DNA of 19,919 nt, taken from assembly GCA_021296165.1 (NCBI GenBank), contig JAGWAW010000008.1, positions 1 through 19,919 of the forward strand, read 5' to 3'. Below the pieces are notes generated by a model that was not told where the DNA came from, searched no databases, and worked only from the letters and a program-made list of their open reading frames with translations. The translations under genes and the position numbers were made by a program. This stretch comes from Nitrosopumilaceae archaeon. Its GTDB lineage: Archaea > Thermoproteota > Nitrososphaeria > Nitrososphaerales > Nitrosopumilaceae. Shown here piece by piece: positions 1 through 6,260 of the stretch; the stretch's first letter is position 1; every line of letters starts with the position of its first letter.

Positions 1-1086
1 GTCTGAGACCATCTTGACGTATCGCATTCCGTTGCGAGTTACGCACTCTTTGGCCATGTCCCTGCCGCCCTCGCCCCCACCTCCGCCGGTTTCGGTAATG
101 AGTTTGGACGAGATCATCTTGTAATACTCAAGGTATCCTTCTCGGCGTGGGTCTTTGCCAAGCAGGTTTAGTATGCGCACGACGGTGGCCGTCTTGCTTG
201 TGCAAAATTTTATGGCTAGGGATGCGACTACCTTGTCCGGTGCATGGTCAGCCCTGTTGTCCAACTCCCTCAGGATTGCTTTCTTGGGCATGATGATGGC
301 CCCTGCGAAGTTGTTGCACCACCTCTCTACTGACACGTCTTTTCCTCCTGGCCGTCCCTTGAAGTCGTCCGAGTTGGTCAAGCATATCCCATCGGTCTTT
401 AGCAGGAGGTGAGCGTATTCGTGCAGCAACGTAAAGAGCTGGGACCGTGGTTTGTCTCTAGAGTTGACGAGGATCATCCTCGGATATCCGTCGGCAAGTG
501 CAAATCCCCTGGCCTCGTTGATATCCATGGTTGCCTGCATCACGAATATGTTGAACGACTCGATCTTTGCTTTCAGGGACAGATATGAATCCCGGACAAA
601 TTCATCTATGCCTTCTCCCTTGCTCCGCTTTCCAAGATCTAGGCCAAGATACTCCCTTTCCTCCTCGGCTACCACCTCGGGATCGACTTTGAGTGTTCTG
701 GGGGTGATGTTCGGCCACGCGTCTTCGGAGCGCAGTTTCAACAGTTCGCCTGCATTGGACTGGACGTACCTTACATTCCTGATGACGTCCAGTGTCTTTT
801 TGGACAACTTCTCGGTGTCGGTTCCGCCGACCTTCCGGTAGTCTGTCAGGCCTCTTTCCTCGGGTGGTTTCGGCAGCAGGAGTACGGACAACGGCCTCTT
901 GATCGCTCTTGAGATCTTTCGCAGATCTTTTACCTTGATTGGGGCACTGTGCATCTCCCACCGTCGGATAGACTCGCGTTTGAGGTCGGTCTTCTCGGAC
1001 AGCTCTTCTGCATTCCAACCTGATCCCTCCATGGCCCACCTGAGGACGTCCGGGTTAATCCGCACCGTCGGACCCTGCCCACCCAT
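1..1086 (-). CDS. HTH (XRE-type) plus ImmA/IrrE-family zinc metallopeptidase, partial at its C-terminus
   Basis: The frame is open from an ATG at 1086 to the window edge (362 codons, no stop), so the C-terminus is missing. Residues about 7-72 look like a Cro/CI-type helix-turn-helix followed by the family's proline-rich linker (LLLPKPPEERG, then TDYRKV). Residues 222-226 are HEYAH, the HExxH zinc site, and E253 in VERWCNNFAGAIIMP fits the third zinc ligand. This is the COG2856 arrangement. Known relatives are phage or mobile-element regulators (ImmA cleaves a repressor), stress regulators such as IrrE, or antitoxin-like partners of toxins. The target here cannot be told. A TATA-like box lies 25 bp upstream, so the mRNA is probably leaderless; an in-frame GTG four codons upstream is an alternative start. 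Base composition is less GC-rich than dnaG, ribK or mcm, which hints at horizontal origin (inference). Confidence 0.88.
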   Translation of the reverse strand, partial: MGGQGPTVRINPDVLRWAMEGSGWNAEELSEKTDLKRESIRRWEMHSAPIKVKDLRKISRAIKRPLSVLLLPKPPEERGLTDYRKVGGTDTEKLSKKTLDVIRNVRYVQSNAGELLKLRSEDAWPNITPRTLKVDPEVVAEEEREYLGLDLGKRSKGEGIDEFVRDSYLSLKAKIESFNIFVMQATMDINEARGFALADGYPRMILVNSRDKPRSQLFTLLHEYAHLLLKTDGICLTNSDDFKGRPGGKDVSVERWCNNFAGAIIMPKKAILRELDNRADHAPDKVVASLAIKFCTSKTATVVRILNLLGKDPRREGYLEYYKMISSKLITETGGGGGEGGRDMAKECVTRNGMRYVKMVSD

Positions 1087-1105
1087 GCATTTTCGCACAT
1101 GTCCC

Positions 1106-1118
1106 GGTTATTAACACT
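1106..1118 (-). promoter_or_regulatory. TATA-like promoter of the HTH/ImmA gene
   Basis: On the minus strand the sequence reads TTAATAACC within an AT-rich patch, centred about 25 bp before the ATG at 1086. That is the distance expected for an archaeal TATA box when transcription starts at or next to the start codon. Confidence 0.45.
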
Positions 1119-1314
1119 AATTCCCAACTTGGACTGCAACATCTTGGTAACCTGACTGCAAGCATGCCCCGCCCGGGCGCGGCCGGTAAGTCGCGGGGAT
1201 GTTGCAGCCCATCACGCGACTCCCCGCGGGCGGCACCGCACCCCGGCTGGTGTGGGCCGGGTGATCGGATTGAATTGTCCGTCACTACCCGTTGGGGTCG
1301 GATATAGGCTTATC
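1119..1314. other. Intergenic region with two competing stems
   Basis: No gene is supported between the HTH/ImmA promoter and the ribK stop. The stretch holds GTCGCG (1190-1195) complementary to CGCGAC (1215-1220), and GCGGGGA (1193-1199) complementary to TCCCCGC (1221-1227). The 5' arms overlap, so only one stem can form at a time. A weaker hairpin, GGATA/TATCC (1300-1304 with 1311-1315), sits at the ribK stop codon. No tRNA, box C/D motif or U-tract terminator was recognised. Confidence 0.4.
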
Positions 1315-2016
1315 CTAATCCAGCGTTATGGCCACCTTGGAACCGTCGGCCACCGAGGCGGACTCCCGCAGGTTCCGGGGGGAGATCAGCTCGGCTATGG
1401 ATGTGTCGTGGTGGGTGCGCTCCAGCCGTATGAGATGGCACCGCACCGTCGGGCGGTCGCCGGGTGCCGTCCCGCCGGGCGCCGCCTGTATCAGGGCGCC
1501 GTAGCACCGGACCCAGCCGTACGTCCTCCGGCCGTCGGCGAACCCCTGCACCAGGGTGCCCTCCGAGGCCCCCAAGGCCAGCACCGTCCCCGTCGAATCA
1601 GAGTCCAGACGCACGTTCAGCGTGCCCGGGTACGGGACCATCCCCAGCATGTCCCGGAACTGATCCACGTAACCGGACAGCGACATGTAGTAGGCGCCCT
1701 CCCCCACGCCGGAGACCACCGTCCCCCGCAGTACCCGGTGGGGCACCCCCTCCACGGCGGCCCGCAGCAGAGACGACATGCGGGCCATCTCGGCATATCC
1801 CCGGTCGGTGACGCGGATGTAGCGGCCCCGGCCGCTGGCAGTCCGGCGCACCATGCCGTCCCGCTCCAGCTCGGCCAGATGGGCGGAGGCGGCCTGCTGG
1901 GAGAGCCCCACCGCTTTGCCCAGCGCCGAAGTGGTTACGGTGACGTACGCGGATCCGCATCCGGCGGAGAGCAGGTAGGCCAGAGTCAACAAATGGTGGG
2001 TTTTGAGGAGTGCCAA
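1315..2016 (-). CDS. ribK: CTP-dependent riboflavin kinase with N-terminal winged helix (RibK, DUF120 family)
   Basis: The product transfers phosphate from CTP to riboflavin to make FMN (archaeal type, EC 2.7.1.161). Residues 1-90 form a winged-helix HTH (QQAASAHLAELERDGMV, then GRYIRVTDRG). Residues from about 95 carry the kinase domain: GVGEG at 103-107, then YMSLSGYVDQF, then LGMVPYPGTLNVRL, a signature stretch of this family. The C-terminal segment with THHDTSIAELISP is also typical. The length of 233 aa fits the HTH-plus-RibK fusion known from archaea. The start is a TTG immediately after the TAG stop of dnaG (zero spacing), so translation is probably coupled to dnaG. The HTH raises the possibility that the protein also acts as a regulator (inference). 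Confidence 0.9.
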   Translation of the reverse strand: MALLKTHHLLTLAYLLSAGCGSAYVTVTTSALGKAVGLSQQAASAHLAELERDGMVRRTASGRGRYIRVTDRGYAEMARMSSLLRAAVEGVPHRVLRGTVVSGVGEGAYYMSLSGYVDQFRDMLGMVPYPGTLNVRLDSDSTGTVLALGASEGTLVQGFADGRRTYGWVRCYGALIQAAPGGTAPGDRPTVRCHLIRLERTHHDTSIAELISPRNLRESASVADGSKVAITLD

Positions 2017-3159
2017 CTAGGGAACGCCCAAGTCTGAGAACGACGCCAGCAGCACGCCCTCGGCTTCGGCGATCTTGGCCACGCGGTGGCCTACCAGGCA
2101 CTTCACGCCAGCCGTCCTGGCCCCGTTGAGGAGGCGCTGCGTCACTATCCCGTCCAAGAACATGAACCGCACGCCCGACTGGCCGGAGAGCTTGCCCACC
2201 ACCTCGCTTATGGGTACGCGGAAGATCTCCTTCTCCTTCTCGTTGAGGGCGACGGCCTCCAGCGTCCCGTTGATCTTGGGATATACGGACGCGGCCAAGT
2301 CCTGCACCACCTTCTCGGCCCCGCTCAGCTCCTGGGCGGGCGCCGTGCCCGACTCGATCTGCTTCACCACCGGGCTGAGGATCTCGTCTATCCGCTGCGG
2401 GGAGAGCTCCTCCACCTCTATGTCTGGGTCGGCACGCACCTCGTGGTCCACCGAGACCACCGACTTTAGCCCCTTGAGGATAAAGCCGCCGGCCCGATCA
2501 CCGTCGGTGAACGCCACTATCTTCTCCTTGGCGGAGCACAGGTCCTTGATGGAGTCGTCTATCTTGGCCCCCTCAATGGCTATGGCGTTGTCGTAGCCGG
2601 CCCTTAGCAGGTTTATGACGTCGGCGCGTCCCTCCACCAGTATTATCCACGGACTCTCATACACTCCAGACCCGCAGGTCAGTTTGGAGGGGCCGTACGC
2701 CGCAAGCTTGCCGGTGGAGCCCAAGTGGACATCCTTCAGCATTGACTCGCCCTCGCTGATGCTCTTGGTGTTCCAGCGCTTTTTGATCTCCTTGGCACGC
2801 TTCACGATGTTGTCTTTCTTGGCGGCGCGGACGTCATCTATCGACTCTAGGTGGTAACTGCAGTCGAACGGACCCACCTTGTCTATGCTCTCTATGGCCG
2901 CAGCTATGAGGGCGCAGGTGTCGATGTCGGTGCTCATGGGGAGGATGACCTCGCCGGACGTCGAGTTGCCCGACGTACGGGCGTTCACCTCAATCCTTCC
3001 CACTTTGGACTGTCTCTGCAGGTCGTTCAGGTTCATCTCTGTCCCGAGTAGACCCTCGGTTTGCCCAAAGATGGCGCCGATTATGTCCGCCCGCTCAACT
3101 ATTCCATCAACTCTGAAGGAAAGCCTAACATTATACTTGGCAGCCGCCGCATGGGGCAT
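2017..3159 (-). CDS. dnaG: Archaeal DnaG-type primase / exosome-associated DnaG
   Basis: The protein has 380 aa and a central Toprim domain: VEGRAD at 175-180 supplies the catalytic Glu (E176), and TDGDRAG at 218-224 supplies the DxD metal site. The N-terminal region (about 1-165) matches the archaeal DnaG pattern and lacks the bacterial zinc-binding domain. Archaeal DnaG can make RNA primers in vitro and is also a stable RNA-binding subunit of the RNA exosome, so its main role could be RNA degradation, replication or both. The ATG at 3159 has an AT-rich element (ATAAATC on the minus strand, about 3175-3183) upstream. It is followed without a gap by ribK. Confidence 0.95.
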   Translation of the reverse strand: MPHAAAAKYNVRLSFRVDGIVERADIIGAIFGQTEGLLGTEMNLNDLQRQSKVGRIEVNARTSGNSTSGEVILPMSTDIDTCALIAAAIESIDKVGPFDCSYHLESIDDVRAAKKDNIVKRAKEIKKRWNTKSISEGESMLKDVHLGSTGKLAAYGPSKLTCGSGVYESPWIILVEGRADVINLLRAGYDNAIAIEGAKIDDSIKDLCSAKEKIVAFTDGDRAGGFILKGLKSVVSVDHEVRADPDIEVEELSPQRIDEILSPVVKQIESGTAPAQELSGAEKVVQDLAASVYPKINGTLEAVALNEKEKEIFRVPISEVVGKLSGQSGVRFMFLDGIVTQRLLNGARTAGVKCLVGHRVAKIAEAEGVLLASFSDLGVP

Positions 3160-3666
3160 GAATTAACCATCTCCTGATTTATCATGGCTGTCCGCCCCGA
3201 CAGCCCTATATGTGGTTATCGGCGGGCGGATCCGTACGCGCTTAGGCCCAGCACGAGTATCTGTTGGCTTTTGTGGGCGTGTCTGGCATGGTTTGAGCAC
3301 CATATGGCCATATCATGCCCGATATGCCTGCAAAAACTGCCAGATCCATATCGCAAAAACCCCCGAGCACCCTCTGGCGTCACGCCGGGTCTAAACCCGC
3401 ACTCGGATCCGCAGTCTCCCGCCCTCCCGGCAGCCGCCTGTACGCCGTTGGAGACGGAGCCCGCATCCCCCGACATCGCCGGTTTAGTCCATACACATGG
3501 AGATGGCATGCCGTACCCTTCAGGCGCCTAGTCCGCCCCCAGCGATACCCGGTGCGTGCCGGCGCCGGAGCGGGCGGATGGCCGGTTCGACCCACCGCCG
3601 CCGGCACGCCGTACCACAACAGCCACGCATGCCTGGCACCATCACATATGATGCGGGCGGCGGCCC
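3160..3666. other. Gene-poor intergenic region of about 500 bp
   Basis: Several short frames are open on both strands, but none resembles a known family, none has a convincing promoter and start, and they are mutually overlapping as expected for GC-rich non-coding DNA. The only structure I can support is a coding-like fragment at 3243-3296 that has a diverged second copy at 4319-4384. A tRNA was looked for around 3584 (GGTTCGA) and rejected because no T-stem forms. Confidence 0.5.
3243..3296 (+). repeat. Coding-like fragment, copy A
   Basis: Read from an in-frame TAG at 3243 to a TGA at 3294, this translates as A-QHEYLLAFVGVSGMV. Copy B at 4319-4384 translates as T-QYEHLAFTGMFGMI followed by CRVQTP. 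The two differ largely by conservative or synonymous changes and one whole-codon gap. That suggests shared descent from a protein-coding sequence rather than a random match, although both lie right behind a stop codon and neither has an obvious start. The ancestor is not recognised. Confidence 0.4.
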
Positions 3667-4257
3667 TCATCTTCTAATGCGCGCCACCAAGGCGGCGGCC
3701 ACCAAGGACGAGACGGCGGCGGCCAGAAGCGGCGCGCGTACCGCAACGCTGTCCCACACGGCAACCATCGGCGGTTCCACGCCCTCTGGCGTGCCTGTCC
3801 ATGCGCCGATGCCCGCACCGCTGTCCCATCCGTGAGACGCCGGTACCAGCACCAAGGCCACCACCATCAATACCACATAAACAGAGGCAACGGTGGCCGC
3901 GGCGGCCGCCACAGACCGACGGCAGCCGGGATCCGCCGTCCTTTGGAGCTGGGATGCCGCAAACCCGGCGGCCACTCCGACCGCGGCCCCTCCCACCGGA
4001 CCCAAGGTATGCAGGAACGGAGACACCAGGGACGCGCCGGTGACTATCGCCAGAGCCGCGCCCACCGGACTGAGCGTGCGTAACACAAGCGAGAGGAGCG
4101 CCCACGACGCCACGGAGAGGGAGACGGCCAGCACCGTAACAACCACGGCGCTAATTGCCACTCCCCCGGCCGCGACGGCACCGTCCCAGCCAAACCAAGG
4201 GAGCAACAGGGCAAACGCCGCGACGGCCCACAGGAGTACGTTCCGCATCCCAGACAC
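3667..4257 (-). CDS. Multi-pass membrane protein of unknown function
   Basis: The 196-aa product is almost entirely hydrophobic, with about five or six membrane segments (roughly residues 6-22, 28-50, 52-75, 85-103, 115-138 and 170-193). It has a short charged loop near RTADPGCRR (about 106-114), a longer polar loop at 139-168 (SHGWDSGAGIGAWTGTPEG) and a basic C-terminus (ARIRR). No family is recognised. The frame starts with GTG at 4257; an ATG three codons later (4248) is an alternative start. The TATA-like patch about 30 bp upstream favours the GTG as a leaderless start. The gene stands alone, flanked by gene-poor DNA on both sides. Confidence 0.65.
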   Translation of the reverse strand: MSGMRNVLLWAVAAFALLLPWFGWDGAVAAGGVAISAVVVTVLAVSLSVASWALLSLVLRTLSPVGAALAIVTGASLVSPFLHTLGPVGGAAVGVAAGFAASQLQRTADPGCRRSVAAAAATVASVYVVLMVVALVLVPASHGWDSGAGIGAWTGTPEGVEPPMVAVWDSVAVRAPLLAAAVSSLVAAALVARIRR

Positions 4258-4281
4258 ATCATACCAGTACCGCCCATATGC

Positions 4282-4293
4282 TAATTAATTTTA
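4282..4293 (-). promoter_or_regulatory. TATA-like promoter of the membrane protein gene
   Basis: The minus strand reads GTAAAATTAATTA here, the strongest AT-rich patch in the region, centred about 30 bp before the GTG at 4257. Confidence 0.45.
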
Positions 4294-4318
4294 CTAGAGT
4301 TTTGGAGTATGTATTTGA

Positions 4319-4384
4319 ACCCAGTACGAGCACCTGGCGTTCACCGGCATGTTTGGCATGATCTGCAGGGTTCAAACGCCCTAA
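4319..4384 (+). repeat. Coding-like fragment, copy B
   Basis: This is the second copy of the fragment at 3243-3296. The frame runs from just after an in-frame TGA (4316-4318) to a TAA at 4382-4384 and encodes T-QYEHLAFTGMFGMI and then CRVQTP. The nucleotide match to copy A runs from CCCAG at 4321 to about 4366 with one 3-nt gap. It lies between the promoter of the membrane protein gene and the end of the IscA-type gene. Confidence 0.4.
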
Positions 4385-4511
4385 GCACGATATATGCGAC
4401 CGCATGGTGGCAGACTACAAGCGCGATCAAGGCCGCCCAGCCTGTAGGGGTCAGCTGTATTGTGAACGTTCCCCATATCAACTGCAGCCAGCACCGGCGT
4501 CAAAACGCCAC

Positions 4512-4532
4512 AAAAAATTGGAAAAAGGAAAA
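4512..4532 (-). terminator. Poly-U terminator tract of the IscA-type gene
   Basis: Just after the stop codon of the minus-strand IscA-type gene (4538) the transcript would read CUUUUCC, UUUUUCC and AAUUUUUUG, three U-runs in succession. Archaeal intrinsic termination depends on such U-rich tracts. A small hairpin (GGCGU/ACGCC, about 4497-4508) follows further downstream. Confidence 0.6.
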
Positions 4533-4537
4533 GCCAA

Positions 4538-4888
4538 CTAGTCAGTGCTGAACGAGTGTCCGCACGAGCAGGACTTTACCACGTTGGGGTTGTTGATCTT
4601 GAAGCCGGAGCCCATAAGGCTGTCTATGTAGTCTATGTTGGCGCCCTTGAGGTGGTCTAGGCTCATGCTATCCACCAGCAGCTTGACACCGGTCTCCTCT
4701 ATGACCAAGTCGTCAGCATCTGGGGCCTTCTCAAAGCCCATGCCGTACGACAGCCCCGAGCAGCCGCCGCCCTGCACGTACACGCGGAGGTACTCGGGCT
4801 TTGCGTCTTCCTCGGCCATGAACTCTTTGATCTTGGTGGCGGCCTTATCGGAGACCGTGATGAGCTTCTGAGTCTGTTCTGTTGCCAT
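4538..4888 (-). CDS. IscA/HesB/ErpA-type iron-sulfur cluster carrier
   Basis: A-type carriers bind a Fe-S cluster or iron and pass it to target apoproteins. The 116-aa product has the three ligand cysteines of the family: C43 in GGGCSGLSYGM, and C107 and C109 in SCSCGHSF, where CSCG replaces the usual CGCG. It also has the family segments TVSDKAATKIKEFM and LRVYVQGGGCSG, and MGSGFKINNPN before the C-terminal cysteine pair. Length is typical. The ATG at 4888 lies 23 bp from a TATA-like box, so the mRNA is probably leaderless. The gene is divergent from the tRNA-Glu gene and is followed by U-rich terminator tracts. It is transcribed alone, outside any suf or isc operon, as far as the window shows. 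Confidence 0.93.
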   Translation of the reverse strand: MATEQTQKLITVSDKAATKIKEFMAEEDAKPEYLRVYVQGGGCSGLSYGMGFEKAPDADDLVIEETGVKLLVDSMSLDHLKGANIDYIDSLMGSGFKINNPNVVKSCSCGHSFSTD

Positions 4889-4904
4889 GGGTATAGTTGC
4901 GCAC

Positions 4905-4916
4905 TCTAATTATATG
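4905..4916 (-). promoter_or_regulatory. TATA-like promoter of the IscA-type gene
   Basis: An AT-rich run (ATATAATTAG on the minus strand) is centred about 23 bp before the ATG at 4888. Confidence 0.5.
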
Positions 4917-4966
4917 AATTTTTAGAACGCCTGGATGGCGCGCCCAGGGTGTATCCGGCCGGCAAA

Positions 4967-4978
4967 GGGTTTAATTTC
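4967..4978 (+). promoter_or_regulatory. TATA-like promoter of the tRNA-Glu gene
   Basis: GGTTTAATTTCG is an AT-rich island in GC-rich DNA, centred about 28 bp before the first base of the mature tRNA at 5001. That is the expected spacing for an archaeal tRNA promoter. Confidence 0.55.
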
Positions 4979-5000
4979 GCGCCACGCCGGGCGCAGTCGG

Positions 5001-5094
5001 GCTCCAGTGGTGTAGACCGGTCAAGCATTTCGCCCTTTCAAGGCGAAGATCTCGGGTTCAAAATCCACGGATGAAACTCCCGACTGGAGCACCA
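5001..5094 (+). tRNA. tRNA-Glu (anticodon UUC) with a 15-nt intron in the T-loop
   Basis: The acceptor stem is GCTCCAG (5001-5007) with CTGGAGC (5084-5090), followed by discriminator A and an encoded CCA (5092-5094). The D-arm (5010-5028) contains the GG pair. The anticodon stem is TCGCC/GGCGA (5030-5034, 5042-5046) around loop CTTTCAA, giving anticodon TTC at 5037-5039 for glutamate. The T-stem is TCGGG (5052-5056) with CCCGA (5079-5083), but the loop between them is 22 nt instead of 7. Removing 5063-5077 leaves TTCAAAT, a normal T-loop. The gene precedes the polyprenyl synthase gene on the same strand and diverges from the IscA-type gene. Confidence 0.93.
5063..5077 (+). other. Noncanonical tRNA intron (between positions 59 and 60) in a strict bulge-helix-bulge
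   Basis: The intron is ATCCACGGATGAAAC. A bulge-helix-bulge can be drawn exactly: outer helix is the T-stem TCGGG/CCCGA; central 4-bp helix is TTCA (5057-5060) with TGAA (5072-5075); the two 3-nt bulges are AAA (5061-5063) and ACT (5076-5078); the inner helix is TC/GA or TCC/GGA closing a very short loop. Cutting after the second base of each bulge, the rule for archaeal EndA, releases 15 nt and restores TTCAAAT. Archaeal tRNA introns outside 37/38 are established, and processing them needs an endonuclease with broad specificity. Confidence 0.88.
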
Positions 5095-5095
5095 G

Positions 5096-5106
5096 AATTA
5101 AATTGG
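5096..5106 (+). promoter_or_regulatory. TATA-like promoter of the polyprenyl synthase gene
   Basis: AATTAAATTGG follows directly on the tRNA CCA end and is centred about 33 bp before the TTG start at 5134, leaving room for a very short leader. Confidence 0.4.
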
Positions 5107-5133
5107 TAGTATCGGACCCCCCGTTCAGTCAAC

Positions 5134-5985
5134 TTGGACCGAAAGAACGTGGTGGGCAACCCACTCCTCAAGACGTACGCCCCGCACATAACCAGAATCG
5201 ACGAGGCGCTGGCCACCGAGATGGGAACCCATGCCGGCTCGGAGTTCCACGAGCCCCTCCTGTACTCGCTGGACGGCGGCAAGCGCATCAGGCCCCTCAT
5301 CCTGACGCTCTCGGCCGAGTGCTTTGGGGAGGCCGACGAGAACGTGATGTCGGCGGCCTGCGCCGTGGAGCTCCTGCACACCGAGTCCATCATACACGAC
5401 GACATCATAGACAACGAGATGCTCCGCCGGCAGAGGGAGCCCTTCCACAGAAAGTATGGGTACTATACCAGCGTTTTGAGCGGTGACTTTGTACTGGGAC
5501 TCATACTCTCCATATCCTCCCGGCTGGACAACGCCCGCATAACCGCGGACTTGGCCCGCACCGCCATGCTCATGAGCGAGGGCGAGATGATGGAGAACCG
5601 GGTGGTGGAGGGCGAGGATGCCACCTTCGAGGACTACATCAAGACCATCCACTACAAGACGGCCACCGCCTTTGAGGCCGCCGCCAAGATCGGCGCCATA
5701 ATGGGCGGCGGCAGCGAGAAGCAGATAGACCACACAGCCAGGTACGGACGGAACATCGGGATAGCATACCAGATCCGGGACGACCTGCTGGACTGGAAGA
5801 ACGAGGACAAGATATTCAACATGCTGGTCAGGAGGAGCGCCGACCCCCGGGATGTCTTCGACGAGATGGAGGAGATGCTCAAGTACTACTCCGGCCTGGC
5901 CCGGGAGGCGCTGCTGTACATACCCTCCGGTGAGGCCAGGGCGGGGCTGGAGGGCCTCATAGGCTTTACCGTACTGAAAGCATGA
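5134..5985 (+). CDS. Polyprenyl (geranylgeranyl-type) diphosphate synthase
   Basis: Trans-prenyltransferases of this family condense isopentenyl diphosphate with allylic diphosphates; in archaea the C20 product feeds membrane ether lipids. Visible motifs are GGKRIRP (48-54), the first Asp-rich motif DDIID (89-93), K175 in HYKTATAFEAAA, and the second Asp-rich motif DDLLD (216-220). At 283 aa it is shorter than the usual 320-350 aa. After DDLLD it lacks the family's usual GKxxGxDxxxGKxT loop and has NEDKIFNMLVRRSAD instead, then a short helical tail. Chain length of the product cannot be read from sequence alone. The start is a TTG at 5134; no in-frame ATG lies between the tRNA and this point. 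The preceding gene is tRNA-Glu, 39 bp away. Confidence 0.88.
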   Translation: MDRKNVVGNPLLKTYAPHITRIDEALATEMGTHAGSEFHEPLLYSLDGGKRIRPLILTLSAECFGEADENVMSAACAVELLHTESIIHDDIIDNEMLRRQREPFHRKYGYYTSVLSGDFVLGLILSISSRLDNARITADLARTAMLMSEGEMMENRVVEGEDATFEDYIKTIHYKTATAFEAAAKIGAIMGGGSEKQIDHTARYGRNIGIAYQIRDDLLDWKNEDKIFNMLVRRSADPRDVFDEMEEMLKYYSGLAREALLYIPSGEARAGLEGLIGFTVLKA

Positions 5986-6206
5986 CGCGAGTGACGCTTC
6001 CGGATTAACCACTGATACGGGATTCGAGATCATGCAGGAGACGCTGCATGCGAGATCCGGGGGCGGCAGGTCCGGATCAGCGTACGCCCCGATACCACAC
6101 CTGCGGCACGCAGCCGCCGGGCCTTTCGGCAACCCGCGGCGGCCCCTCCGCCACGCATTGCTGGTATAATCACGACAGGACGGATCACGTCATTCACTAT
6201 ACCTGT
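5986..6206. other. Intergenic region with a hairpin
   Basis: No gene is supported between the polyprenyl synthase gene and the gins promoter. The clearest structure is CATGCAG (6031-6037) with CTGCATG (6044-6050) around loop GAGACG. It can be extended past an internal loop by GGAT with ATCC (about 6019-6022 and 6055-6058). It has no U-tract and no ACA or box C/D motif in the expected place, so its role is open. Confidence 0.4.
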
Positions 6207-6241
6207 GTGGTACCGTTAAAATTAAATTAGTACGGTACCAC
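6207..6241 (+). promoter_or_regulatory. Perfect 10-bp inverted repeat flanking the TATA region of the gins-mcm-hel308 cluster
   Basis: GTGGTACCGT (6207-6216) and its exact reverse complement ACGGTACCAC (6232-6241) enclose a 15-bp AT-rich spacer, TAAAATTAAATTAGT. The spacer is the best TATA candidate before the cluster, placing transcription start near 6247-6252. A further ACGGTA lies at 6250-6255. Half-sites on each side of a TATA box are a common archaeal operator layout that blocks TBP/TFB or polymerase. The regulator is unknown. Confidence 0.55.
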
Positions 6242-6260
6242 GCTATCGAACGGTAGAGAG

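Noticed and set aside
3575..3605. T-loop-like GGTTCGA suggesting a tRNA
   Set aside because: The flanking bases do not form a five-base T-stem and no acceptor or anticodon stem is present on either strand.
3216..3670. Two minus-strand frames of about 96 codons in the gene-poor region
   Set aside because: They overlap each other in different frames, show no recognisable domain or hydrophobic pattern, and have no promoter-like box.
4366..4384. AGGGTTCAAACGCCCT looks like a tRNA T-arm
   Set aside because: Only a 4-bp stem with an 8-nt loop forms, and no matching acceptor or anticodon arm lies upstream; it coincides with the coding-like fragment copy B.
6018..6059. Hairpin with internal loop as a possible H/ACA guide RNA
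   Set aside because: No ACA box at the required distance and no K-turn was found; kept only as a structural note.
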